In this document: piece by piece, positions 36,896 to 45,956 of the stretch
How positions within the stretch are numbered: position 1 is the first letter of the stretch
How the letters are laid out: each line of letters begins with the position of its first letter
Origin: Prosthecochloris ethylica
Lineage (GTDB): Bacteria > Bacteroidota > Chlorobiia > Chlorobiales > Chlorobiaceae
Length of the DNA: 64,000 nucleotides
Assembly (NCBI RefSeq): GCF_015234275.1
Contig: NZ_JADGII010000002.1
Reading direction: 5' to 3' (one strand)
The notes under the pieces: model-generated
Seen by the model: the letters and a program-made list of their open reading frames with translations, nothing else
What the model was told of the DNA's origin: nothing
Databases searched by the model: none
Made by a program: the position numbers and the translations under genes

Positions 36896-36946
36896 CTGTA
36901 CCGATGCTACGCTGCAGCATTTTTGATTCAATATAAGATTCTCGTT

Positions 36947-39559
36947 ATGAACAAGGCCCTCAAGTTCTCGCTGCTCACCGTTGTATTGTTCATTGCAGGC
37001 GTGCTGGTGTTTCTCCAGGTCATCAAGCCCCGTGTCAGCAGTATCATCCGCGATGCGCTCGATGAACGTCTCGAGGCCACGGTGACATCAGGTGAGGCTG
37101 ATATCACCTTATTCAGGTCGTTTCCCCGGGTGGCGGTCTCTCTCAACGATATTCGGGTGCTTCGCGGTGACTCCGCTGCTGTCGATACGCTCGGCTCGAT
37201 CGACCGTTTTTCGGTGTCGTTCGATGTGCTGCCGCTTCTGCGGGGGCGTCTGGAAGTGCACTCGATGCGTGCGGACCGTCCGGTGGTGAACGTCGTGAAG
37301 GATGAAGCCGGAAACATCAACTGGGACATGTTTCGTGATTCAGGCCGGGACGGGGACTCATCTGCATCGGAGAGCGGTTTCAGCATACGGTTGCGCGACG
37401 TGAGTTTCAGTGATGCACACCTCGTGTATCGCGACGAGGCCCTTGACACACGTGTCGAGATGAACGGCTGGGATCACCGGTTGAGGGGAGATTTCAGCGC
37501 CGGCCAATCGGTCCTGGCGACCTCCAACAACGCTGATTCGGTGCGTGTCGTGGTCGGCGGGGTGACGTGGCTTGACGATGTTTCAGTTGGCTTCGATGCC
37601 GATATCGAGGCTGATCTGGCTGAAAAGGTGTTTGGTTTCAGAAAGAACCGCCTGAGGATCAATGAGCTTGGCATCGTCTTCGATGGACGTTTCGAGGATG
37701 CCGGGGAGGGGATGCAGGTCGATATGACGTTTGCTGCAGAAGATGTGGTGCTCCGGGACCTGCTCTCTCTGGTTCCCGCTCTCTATGCGCAGGGATTCGG
37801 GAGTATCGAGGCTGACGGGGCCGTTTCGCTCAACGGTGTTCTCAATGGGGTCTGGACAGAAAGCGCGATACCGTCGCTGAACCTGGATGTCGATGTCACG
37901 GATGGATCGTTCGGGTACCGGGACCGGAATGTCCCGGTCGATCGCATCGAACTTCACGGAACCGTTTCTAATCCGGGTGGGCATCCGGACAGCACGGTGA
38001 TCTCGTTTCCAGAGATCTCTCTCCAGCTCGACGGCAGGCCGCTCGAGGCAGGCGTTGACGTGAAACGTCCGTTCAGTGATTTCTTCCTCGACGGTTCGTT
38101 GTCAGGCCGTGTGCTGCTGGAGGATGTTGTCGAGCTGTATCCGGTTGAAGGACTCGAACTTGCGGGCGATATGCGGATGGATCTGCGTGTACGTGCTCCT
38201 CTGCAGGAACTTCTCGAAGGCCGGGGAAATGCCATTTTGGCAGATGGCGTCGTGGATGTCAGTGATGTACGTCTGGCTTCCGGGCAATTCCGTCCTTCGA
38301 TTTCAGTGAACCAAGCCCGAGTCAGGTTGTCGCCGTCGGCCATTGTCCTGGAATCGTCGGATGTTGTGGCGGGAAAAAGCGATTTTTCACTGAAAGGGCG
38401 CCTCACCGGTTATAGCGGCTATCTCTTTGGTGACAGGGATCTCGAGGGCTCTTTTTCCCTGGCGTCCGGAACTCTCGTTCTCGATGAGTTTGAAAACCTC
38501 GAGGAGGAGAAAGGTCCGCTCTTGCTTCCCTCGCGCGTATCGATCGCTATGGATGCTGTCGTCGGACGGGCTGTGCTGAACGATATGGAGTTTCGCGATG
38601 TCAGGGGAGGAGTGAGCCTGAAAGACGAAAAGATTTCACTGACCGGTATGACGGCCAGTACGCTGGGCGGAAAGGTCAATCTCAAAGGGTATTACTCTTC
38701 AAAAGGCGGGACACCTGAAACCTGGTTTTCCGCCGATGCCTCGGAGGTCAACGTGGTGACGTCCTACCAGTCTGTTCCTCTGTTGCAGAAGGTTGCTCCG
38801 GTTGCAGAATATTCCCGTGGGGACGTCAGTGCAGAGCTTGATATGAACATGATGCTCGACGATGCGTTTCAGCCTGTTCTTGAAACTCTCACCGGCAAGG
38901 GAAGCGTGAGTACTACGGGGTTGAAGGTTGAAAATTTTCCGCCGTTGAACCGTCTGGGGCTCCTGTTGGACATGACGCTGCTCGATACGATCGACATTGC
39001 CGATGTATCGATAGATTTTGCTGTAGACGATGGACGGGTGAGTACACCGCCGTTTTCGTTTTCTCTTAACGATATCGAGGTGAACGCCTCAGGTGTGACC
39101 GGATTTGATCGTTCCCTGGACTGGAAACTCGAGATGAAGGTGCCGCGCCGCTACATCGGGCCGGCAGGCCGGACGATGCTGTCGGGATTGCTGCAGAAGC
39201 TTCCACTCAAGGGTCTGGGAGCCTCCCTGCCCGATACCCTGATGATCGATGCAGCTATCGGTGGAACGGTTTCCGAACCGAAGATCGGGCTGGATGTTGA
39301 AAAGACGGCTTCGCGTATGATCGAACAGGCTGCGAAAGGTATTGGTGAACGATTTACAGGAGCATTGGGTGCGAGGGGTGACAGCAGTGCTGTCGGGAAG
39401 GATTCTTCTGATGTTTCGCCAGGGATCTTTGATGTGCTGAAAGGAGTGGTCGCTCCCGGTCAGGAGCGAGACAGTTCGGAAGCATCCCCTGATTCAACCG
39501 GTCAGGATACGTCCAGGGATCAGGTTATTCCCGGTGTGCTGAAAAACCTTTTCAAGTAG
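36947..39559 (+). CDS. AsmA-family envelope protein
   Basis: An 870-residue protein with one N-terminal transmembrane helix (about 5-24) and a long beta-rich periplasmic body. The AsmA start region is recognisable (FRSFPRVAVSLNDIRVLRGD, then LLRGRLEVHSMRADRPVVNVV), as is the AsmA C-terminal region near 640-780. The tail (about 800-870) is low-complexity, Ser/Asp-rich. AsmA-like proteins belong to the repeating-beta-groove family linked to lipid transport between membranes. It fits the run of envelope genes that follows. Confidence 0.88.
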   Translation: MNKALKFSLLTVVLFIAGVLVFLQVIKPRVSSIIRDALDERLEATVTSGEADITLFRSFPRVAVSLNDIRVLRGDSAAVDTLGSIDRFSVSFDVLPLLRGRLEVHSMRADRPVVNVVKDEAGNINWDMFRDSGRDGDSSASESGFSIRLRDVSFSDAHLVYRDEALDTRVEMNGWDHRLRGDFSAGQSVLATSNNADSVRVVVGGVTWLDDVSVGFDADIEADLAEKVFGFRKNRLRINELGIVFDGRFEDAGEGMQVDMTFAAEDVVLRDLLSLVPALYAQGFGSIEADGAVSLNGVLNGVWTESAIPSLNLDVDVTDGSFGYRDRNVPVDRIELHGTVSNPGGHPDSTVISFPEISLQLDGRPLEAGVDVKRPFSDFFLDGSLSGRVLLEDVVELYPVEGLELAGDMRMDLRVRAPLQELLEGRGNAILADGVVDVSDVRLASGQFRPSISVNQARVRLSPSAIVLESSDVVAGKSDFSLKGRLTGYSGYLFGDRDLEGSFSLASGTLVLDEFENLEEEKGPLLLPSRVSIAMDAVVGRAVLNDMEFRDVRGGVSLKDEKISLTGMTASTLGGKVNLKGYYSSKGGTPETWFSADASEVNVVTSYQSVPLLQKVAPVAEYSRGDVSAELDMNMMLDDAFQPVLETLTGKGSVSTTGLKVENFPPLNRLGLLLDMTLLDTIDIADVSIDFAVDDGRVSTPPFSFSLNDIEVNASGVTGFDRSLDWKLEMKVPRRYIGPAGRTMLSGLLQKLPLKGLGASLPDTLMIDAAIGGTVSEPKIGLDVEKTASRMIEQAAKGIGERFTGALGARGDSSAVGKDSSDVSPGIFDVLKGVVAPGQERDSSEASPDSTGQDTSRDQVIPGVLKNLFK

Positions 39560-39785
39560 GATCGGCTGTGTTCAGCTGGAGCAGAGTGTTCTTCGGGGTT
39601 GCCGGTTTGCAAAAGTTTAAGTATATCGCTACTTCATGCCGGTGAGCACCGGTGTTTCCGCCGGGCGGGGAGAGTGAAATCACTACTGGTGAACAGAAAC
39701 AAACCAACGGGCGCTGTGTTTTTCTTCCGGAAACGGATGATGCGACCAGGGTTCCGTCAGACAGGAGGAGTGTGTTTCGTCAGAT

Positions 39786-40859
39786 ATGGGGCAGTATCAT
39801 AAAAAGCATCCTCATCTGGAGCGTTTGTGCAAAACGTCACGTGTCGTTGAACTCGGCAAAGAGTCACGGATTCTTGTCATCAGTGATCTTCACATGGGTA
39901 ACGGCGGCAGGCGTGACGAGTTCAAGCGAAATGCACGTCTTGTCGAATCTATGCTTCGGCGCTATTACCTTCCCGAGGGGTTCAGTCTCATCCTGAACGG
40001 TGACGTCGAAGAGCTGTTCAAGTTCCCGCTTGATGATATTGTCGATCAGTGGGGTCATATCTATGACCTGTTCAGGGAGTTTGACCGGGACGGTTTCCTG
40101 CTCAGGACGTTCGGTAATCACGATGCGTCCCTGCAGGAGGAGCGGGGCTATATTCTTGCGCGGAACATGATCGAGTCCATCCGGCTGCAGTACGGTGACG
40201 AGAGCATGCTGGTGTTCCACGGCCATCAGGCATCGGTGTTTCTGTGGGAAACCTACCCCCTTGTCAGCAAAATGGTGGCCTTGTTTCTGCGTTATATTGC
40301 CAAACCTTTCGGTATCCGGAATTTTTCCATGGCCTATAACAGCCGGCGGCGCTTCGCAATCGAAAAAGCGATCTATGATTTCTCGAACCAGTCGAAAATT
40401 GTCTCGGTTATCGGCCATACCCATCGTCCCCTCTTCGAGTCCCTCTCCAAAGTGGATTACCTGAATTATCGCATCGAGGAGTTGTGCCGGGCGTTTCCGG
40501 ATGCCGGAGAACGGGACAGGGGCGTGATACGCGAAAAAATCACCAATCTCAAATCGGAGCTTGACGCCTGCTACCGAAGCGGTAAACGGATAGGGCTGCG
40601 AAGCGGGGTGTACAACAATATCACCATTCCGAGTGTCTTTAATTCGGGTTGTACGATCGGAAAACGGGGGATTACCGCTCTCGAGATCGATCGGGGCAGG
40701 ATTCGCCTGGTGTACTGGTTTAACGGAAAGCAGAGCAGGAAGTATCTCAGTGACCGCAACAGTACTCCGCTTCGTCTTGATTCGACCGGGTATTACCGGA
40801 TTGTGCTGAATGAGGATTATCTTGATTACGTGTTTTCACGATTGCATCTGCTTGCGTGA
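39786..40859 (+). CDS. Calcineurin-type metallophosphoesterase
   Basis: A 357-residue cytoplasmic phosphoesterase. The metal ligands are in VISDLHMGNGG (D34, H36), LNGDVEE near 73, FGNHDASL near 110, FHGHQAS near 145 and IGHTHRP near 210. The overall form recalls LpxH-like enzymes but is longer, with a C-terminal extension, so UDP-diacylglucosamine hydrolysis is only one possibility. One base separates its stop from the next start, so the pair is an operon with the SdiA-regulated-like gene and probably the outer-membrane protein after it. Confidence 0.88.
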   Translation: MGQYHKKHPHLERLCKTSRVVELGKESRILVISDLHMGNGGRRDEFKRNARLVESMLRRYYLPEGFSLILNGDVEELFKFPLDDIVDQWGHIYDLFREFDRDGFLLRTFGNHDASLQEERGYILARNMIESIRLQYGDESMLVFHGHQASVFLWETYPLVSKMVALFLRYIAKPFGIRNFSMAYNSRRRFAIEKAIYDFSNQSKIVSVIGHTHRPLFESLSKVDYLNYRIEELCRAFPDAGERDRGVIREKITNLKSELDACYRSGKRIGLRSGVYNNITIPSVFNSGCTIGKRGITALEIDRGRIRLVYWFNGKQSRKYLSDRNSTPLRLDSTGYYRIVLNEDYLDYVFSRLHLLA

Positions 40860-40860
40860 G

Positions 40861-41790
40861 ATGGCTGCCATGAAGACAGGCAGGGCAGCCGTTCAGCTGC
40901 TCATCGCCGCTGTATGGGCTGTCGCCGTATGTTTTCCGCTGCCGTTGACTGCACAGCAGGTGCTCGACAGGTATCGTTTTGCCGATCCCGAGGCAACTGT
41001 CGAACTTCCGTCGTCACTCAGGGAGGTGTCGGGTCTTGCCTGCACGGCTGACGGACGTCTGTTTGCACACAACGATGAAGAAGGGACGGTTTTTCAGATC
41101 GATGCAGAAACCGGCGAGGTACGCAAAACCTTTTTTGTCGTCGAGCAGCGATGGTACGGTCGTGACAGGGTGTTTGCGGATTTTGAGGGTATAGCGTTGG
41201 CAGACGGCCGCTTTTTCCTGGTGACGAGCAGCGGTACGCTGTATGAGTTTCGCGAAGGAGCGGATGGAGAGGAGGTGCTCGCCGTGCGATACGATACCGT
41301 ACTGCACGAGGGCTATGATGTCGAGGGCCTCTGCTATGACCCCGGTCGACAGGAACTGCTGCTTGCCTGTAAACAGTGGCCTGAGGGTTTGAGCCTGAAA
41401 GATCTGCTGACAGGGGCGGAGCGCTGGAAAAAGCGGAAAAAACTGAAGCCCGTCTTTGCCTTTTCCCTCTATGACCGAAAGCTTCGTGAACGACCCCGAT
41501 TCGTTATCGATACCCGGCACGTGAAGGAACGTACCGGTCACAAGAAGTTCAGGCCTTCAGCTCTTGCGCTCGTGGCCGCGAACGGCCGGTTTCTCGCATT
41601 GTCAGCCTCCGGATCCATGCTTGCCGAGTACTCCATCGATGGGGTGCTGCTCGATGCCGTCCTGCTTTCATCCCCGCCTCACGGTCAGCCCGAGGGCCTT
41701 GCCATGGGGCCTGACGGCACGATCTACATTGCCGATGAAGGCATTCTTCACGGCTGGCTTACGCGCTATTGTCCTCTGCACCGTCCATGA
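40861..41790 (+). CDS. Secreted SdiA-regulated-like beta-propeller protein
   Basis: A 309-residue exported protein with a signal peptide (about 1-30, ending LPLTAQQ). The body carries propeller-type strands: LREVSGLACTADGRLFAHNDEEGTVFQID, FEGIALADGRFFLVTSSGTLYEF, YDVEGLCYDP, PEGLAMGPDGTIYIADEG. This is the pattern of the SdiA-regulated family, whose function is not established. Start at 40861 or at the next Met (40870). It is tightly linked to the metallophosphoesterase gene and followed by a terminator. Confidence 0.78.
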   Translation: MAAMKTGRAAVQLLIAAVWAVAVCFPLPLTAQQVLDRYRFADPEATVELPSSLREVSGLACTADGRLFAHNDEEGTVFQIDAETGEVRKTFFVVEQRWYGRDRVFADFEGIALADGRFFLVTSSGTLYEFREGADGEEVLAVRYDTVLHEGYDVEGLCYDPGRQELLLACKQWPEGLSLKDLLTGAERWKKRKKLKPVFAFSLYDRKLRERPRFVIDTRHVKERTGHKKFRPSALALVAANGRFLALSASGSMLAEYSIDGVLLDAVLLSSPPHGQPEGLAMGPDGTIYIADEGILHGWLTRYCPLHRP

Positions 41791-41811
41791 TCGTTTCCAT
41801 GCACCAGCCTG

Positions 41812-41837
41812 CCGGAGAGTATCTCTCCGGTATTTTT
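41812..41837 (+). terminator. Rho-independent terminator
   Basis: Perfect 8-bp stem CCGGAGAG (41812-41819) / CTCTCCGG (41823-41830) with a TAT loop and TATTTTT after it. It ends the metallophosphoesterase/SdiA-like transcript. Confidence 0.85.
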
Positions 41838-41955
41838 ACGGGGATCTTGTATATTACCTGAATACACAGGAGTTATGCTTCTCTCTGTTTTCAACGATTC
41901 TGCTGCTCAATTCAACCGGCCGTGTGTCCATCCGGCCCAAAACTTAGCTGGAGAT

Positions 41956-44688
41956 ATGAAACGTTCCACCAGGTGTATGATGACAGGGCTTGCTTTTGCC
42001 GCAGGATCCCTGCTCCTGAGCCCGTCAGCCGATGCCCGGCCTCAGAAAATTTCCTCTTCAGAACTCGAGGGGAGGACTCAGGTGCGTGTCACTCCCGGGC
42101 CGGAGTACAGGGCGGGTGCATTGCACCGCCTGCTGTTCGGCGATCACTGGCGTTCGGTCTGGACCTCGCCAATGACGGTCGAGGTGCTCGATCTCGCTTC
42201 ATTTGCAGGCGGGCTGAAACCGTTTGAAACCGGCGGCGGTTTCCAGACCATCAGCCTGCGTTTCAAGGGGGAGGACGGTCGAGAATACCGGTTCAGGACG
42301 ATAGACAAGGACCCGTCGCGCGGGATGCCCCCCAAACTGCATAACACGCTTGTCTCGGATGTGGTGCAGGACCAGGTGAGTACCGCCAACCCGGTCAGTG
42401 TGGCGGTTATCGAGCCGTTGCTCGAGAGCGCAGGTGTGCTCCATGCGCCGGCGCGGTTTGTGGTGCTGCCGTATGACCGGGAGGGTCTTGGCGAGTACTA
42501 CGAGGAGTTTGCCGGTCTCGTCGGCACGATTGAAGAACACCCCGACGAGAACAGCGGAGGAGAGACGGCATTCGGCGGGGCTGACAAGGTGGTCAAGAGC
42601 GATACGCTTCTCGAGCGCCTTGAAGAGAGCAACCGCAACGCTGTCGACGCCGGCGGGTATGTGACCGCCCGTCTGATCGATCTGCTGGTCGGAGACTGGG
42701 ACCGGCATTCAGGCCAGTGGCGCTGGGCCGGGTACAAGGAGGGCGGAAAGACGCTCTGGAAGCCGGTGCCCCGGGATCGTGACAATGCGTTTTCACGTCA
42801 GGATGGTGTGTTTTCCTGGGTGATTACCCAGATCATTCCCCAGATTGAGGGGTTCGGTGACGATTTCGGAGATATCTATTTTCTGACCTGGTCCGGTCGT
42901 GCCCTTGACAGGAGGATCTTTCCCCTGGTGTCCCGTGAGGAGTGGATGCAGAGGGCGACGGAGCTCCGGCAGATGCTGACGGATGAGCTGATCAGCGAGG
43001 CGGTCGGGCGTATGCCTGCAGCGATGTATGAAGCAGAGGGCGCCGTGCTTGAAGAGAATCTCAGGTCCCGCCGTGACCTGCTTCCTGAAGCTGCCACTGA
43101 ACTGTTCCGGATTTATGCACAGGATGTCGATCTCTACGGCAGTGACGACGCGGAGTACGCATCCATCACGAGACTCCGGGACGGGCGTGTCGAGCTTGCC
43201 ATGTACGATCTGAACAGTGACGGGACCTATGATCCCGAATCCCTGTTCCAGCGGGTTTTCGATCCGTCCGATACCCGTGAAGTCAGGCTGTACATGCTGG
43301 GAGGCGACGATATAGTGCGTGTGAACGGTTCACCCGCGCACGGGATCGACCTGCGGGTTCTCGGGGGCGGAGGACGTGATGATCTTGCCGACAACATGCC
43401 TCAACAGGCGGGTACCGGGTATGCGCATGTCGGGACGGTGTTCTATGACGAGGATGATGATACGGTTTTCCGTTCGGGTCCATACTCCCTGGTCGACAGG
43501 AGAAAAACCCCTGATTACGAGAAAGGTGAAGAGAAGTACGAAACGTACCCGAGAGATTTCGGATCGGAAGTTGTTGCGTCGATTGCGAATCTGAAAGCTG
43601 ATTACGCCCCTGAATACGGAGCGTTTCTCGGCTGGGGTGTCATTGTCGAGGATTACGGGTTCCGCCGCGATCCCTACAACTACAATATGGAATTCAGTGG
43701 CGGTGCGGCGTTCGGAGGCGGAGACATGCGCTACAAGTTCGAGTACCGGGGGGATTTCCGTTCCGTGGTCGACGGGGCCAGCGTGATGCTCGAGGCGGGC
43801 ACCACAGAGCTTGACTTTATCAATTTCTACGGTTTCGGCAACGAAACAGCCATCGAGGACGGTTTCGACGAAGATGATTACGAAATCGCGCAGCAGGTGA
43901 GCTGGATCAAGCCGACAATTCATTATCCGGCAGATGCTGATTTTCAGGTCCGTACCGGCTTCGAAGCACGCTTTATCGATCTGGATGTCGAGCCGGGTTC
44001 GAGGCTCGAGGAACTCGATCCTTACGGGGTTCATGAAGACTATACCGGCAGTTTTCTTGTCGGTCTGCGTTATGACACCCGTGAGTGTGGTGAAACCATC
44101 GAGCTGTCGCCCCGACGCCAGGCCGGCCGGCTTGTCCGGACACGTGATATCTGCGGTTCTGCCGCTCTCAGCGGCATGCTGTTGGACGTCGAGGGCAGGT
44201 GGTACCCCGGTTTTGTGGGGAATACGGACTCGTTCGGAAAAGTGAGCGGCGAGTGGAGAGCGTATCTTCCGCTGCCGTCTCTGCCGTATTCACGTCTTGC
44301 CGTGCGAGCCGGCGGTGAGAAGGTCTGGGGGGATTATCCGTTTTTCGAGGCCGCTACAGTCGGCGGTGCACGCTCCATCAGGGGGTATGACCGTGAGCGT
44401 TTTGCCGGTGATGCTTCGCTCTATGCCAACAGTGAGCTGCGTTTGTATCTCGGGACATTCAAGCTGTTCGTTCCGGTCATGTTCGGTCCCCTGGCATTTG
44501 TCGAGTCAGGTCGGGTCTATGTTGACGGTGAGGATTCCGACCGTTGGCATACCGGATACGGCGGTGGTTTGTGGTTCGGTTTCGTCGAGCCGCGATATGC
44601 GCTCACCGTGGCTGTCGGCAAAGGGGTCGACAGCGGACGCCTGACGGATGATTACGGGATTTACGTCCAGACCGGTTTCAGTTTCTGA
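41956..44688 (+). CDS. Outer-membrane BamA/TamA-like barrel with kinase-like N-terminal domain
   Basis: A 910-residue exported protein with a signal peptide (about 1-28, ending SADARPQ). Residues about 30-400 contain motifs that recall Fam20C/HipA-type atypical kinases: EYRFRTIDKDPSRG near 112, LVGDWDRHSGQWRW near 244 and KPVPRDRDNAF near 269. A beta-rich linker (about 400-520) follows. The C-terminal part (about 540-910) is an Omp85-like barrel, with GGARSIRGYDRERFAGDASLYANSELRLYL near 800 and a terminal GFSF typical of outer-membrane proteins. The start has GGAG just upstream. Whether the N-terminal domain phosphorylates anything is untested. Confidence 0.8.
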   Translation: MKRSTRCMMTGLAFAAGSLLLSPSADARPQKISSSELEGRTQVRVTPGPEYRAGALHRLLFGDHWRSVWTSPMTVEVLDLASFAGGLKPFETGGGFQTISLRFKGEDGREYRFRTIDKDPSRGMPPKLHNTLVSDVVQDQVSTANPVSVAVIEPLLESAGVLHAPARFVVLPYDREGLGEYYEEFAGLVGTIEEHPDENSGGETAFGGADKVVKSDTLLERLEESNRNAVDAGGYVTARLIDLLVGDWDRHSGQWRWAGYKEGGKTLWKPVPRDRDNAFSRQDGVFSWVITQIIPQIEGFGDDFGDIYFLTWSGRALDRRIFPLVSREEWMQRATELRQMLTDELISEAVGRMPAAMYEAEGAVLEENLRSRRDLLPEAATELFRIYAQDVDLYGSDDAEYASITRLRDGRVELAMYDLNSDGTYDPESLFQRVFDPSDTREVRLYMLGGDDIVRVNGSPAHGIDLRVLGGGGRDDLADNMPQQAGTGYAHVGTVFYDEDDDTVFRSGPYSLVDRRKTPDYEKGEEKYETYPRDFGSEVVASIANLKADYAPEYGAFLGWGVIVEDYGFRRDPYNYNMEFSGGAAFGGGDMRYKFEYRGDFRSVVDGASVMLEAGTTELDFINFYGFGNETAIEDGFDEDDYEIAQQVSWIKPTIHYPADADFQVRTGFEARFIDLDVEPGSRLEELDPYGVHEDYTGSFLVGLRYDTRECGETIELSPRRQAGRLVRTRDICGSAALSGMLLDVEGRWYPGFVGNTDSFGKVSGEWRAYLPLPSLPYSRLAVRAGGEKVWGDYPFFEAATVGGARSIRGYDRERFAGDASLYANSELRLYLGTFKLFVPVMFGPLAFVESGRVYVDGEDSDRWHTGYGGGLWFGFVEPRYALTVAVGKGVDSGRLTDDYGIYVQTGFSF

Positions 44689-44704
44689 ATGTTTTTTTCC
44701 CGCT

Positions 44705-44733
44705 CTTCCTGCAGCGGCATTCGCTGCAGGAAG
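44705..44733. repeat. Perfect 12-bp inverted repeat before the cyclase gene
   Basis: CTTCCTGCAGCG (44705-44716) pairs with CGCTGCAGGAAG (44722-44733) around a five-base loop. No T-run follows on either strand, so it is not a classic terminator. It sits 20 bases before the cyclase start and may be an RNA element or a protein site. Confidence 0.6.
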
Positions 44734-44753
44734 ATGGCTCCTAATCACTTTCT

Positions 44754-45899
44754 ATGCGTCTTTCCCCGCACATACAGAGACAGGTCTTCTACGTGTTGTG
44801 GATCGTCGCCGGTTTTCTTTCGGCATTCTACATCTATCTCTTCTTTTTTGGCGTAATTTCGAATGTGCTGGGAGCAGGACCGCTCTTTACCGGACGTCCG
44901 GTTTTACTGCGTTTTACCCTGGCAGGGATCGTTGTCGGGGTGAGTGTCGGGGTACTCAACGTGTTTGTGTTGCCCGGACTGCTGAAAAACATGAATTTTC
45001 TCTTGACCCTGTTTGTGGGGACCATGTTCGATGTGGCACTCTCCCTGGTCGCCCTGTTCTGCGTTGTACTTGCCGAAGAGTATATCATGCTCTTCGAACG
45101 GCCTGAACTGTTTTCGGTTCCGGACAGGCTGAAGAGCTTTTTTTTCGCTGAATTTTACGTGCTGCTCTTCTATCTGCCGCTGGTGAGCCTTGTTGTCAAT
45201 TACATGGGGCTGCTGATCCAGAGAATCGGCGAGCGGACGTTCTGGAATGCGGTGAAAGGCACCTATCATACCCCCCATGAGGAGGAGCGGGTCTTCATGT
45301 TTCTCGATCTCTACGGTTCAACGGCGATTGCCCAGCGCCTTGGGCACCGCGAGTATCATGACCTGCTGCATGAGGTGTTCAATGATATTTCATGTCCCGT
45401 CAGCACGTACCGGGGTGAAGTGTATCAGTATGTCGGTGACAGTGTGGTCATTACCTGGAATATGCATGAAGGCACAAGGCAGATGAACTGCATCAGGTGC
45501 TATTTCGAGATTGCCGAACGGCTTGCGCTATCCCGTCATCTCTATGAAGAACGCTATGGTGTCGTCCCCCATTTCAAGGCCGGTCTGCATGCGGGAAAAG
45601 TCACTGCCGGCGAGGTGGGCGAGGATAAGCGGGAGATTGTTTTTCATGGTGATACGGTCAATACGGCAGCCCGTATCGAGGATGAGTGTTCCGAACTCGA
45701 CGAAGCGATTCTGTTGTCAGAGGAGCTTCTGTTCCTCTTTCCTGTGAGGCTGCTGAAAAATTACACGACCCGTTACAAAGGGTCGATTACTCTCAGAGGG
45801 AGGTTCACACCGATTTCATTGTACTCGATCAGCCCGAAAAATTCCGTGGTGAGTCGTGAATGGGAAGCATGCTCACGCTGTCCGGGGGAGCGCTGTTGA
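44754..45899 (+). CDS. Membrane-bound class III nucleotide cyclase
   Basis: A 381-residue protein. Residues 1-160 carry about four transmembrane helices (near 11-32, 50-72, 81-107, 130-156). A short linker leads to a class III cyclase domain (about 176-330). Both metal-binding aspartates are present, in VFMFLDLYGS (D185) and YQYVGDSVVITW (D229), and the transition-state Asn and Arg in HGDTVNTAARIE (N303, R307). It should make a cyclic nucleotide; ATP, GTP or a pyrimidine NTP cannot be chosen by eye. It is convergent, 57 bases apart, with an HD/PycTM effector-like gene, which suggests the cyclic nucleotide acts on that protein. Confidence 0.9.
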   Translation: MRLSPHIQRQVFYVLWIVAGFLSAFYIYLFFFGVISNVLGAGPLFTGRPVLLRFTLAGIVVGVSVGVLNVFVLPGLLKNMNFLLTLFVGTMFDVALSLVALFCVVLAEEYIMLFERPELFSVPDRLKSFFFAEFYVLLFYLPLVSLVVNYMGLLIQRIGERTFWNAVKGTYHTPHEEERVFMFLDLYGSTAIAQRLGHREYHDLLHEVFNDISCPVSTYRGEVYQYVGDSVVITWNMHEGTRQMNCIRCYFEIAERLALSRHLYEERYGVVPHFKAGLHAGKVTAGEVGEDKREIVFHGDTVNTAARIEDECSELDEAILLSEELLFLFPVRLLKNYTTRYKGSITLRGRFTPISLYSISPKNSVVSREWEACSRCPGERC

Positions 45900-45956
45900 A
45901 ACCTGTCGACCGGATGTTTTTTCCAGTCACTGGTCACGTCTTCTCATCTTTTCCTG

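Noticed and set aside
45900..45956. Possible terminator between the cyclase and HD-PycTM genes
   Set aside because: No stem of useful length with a T-run on either strand.
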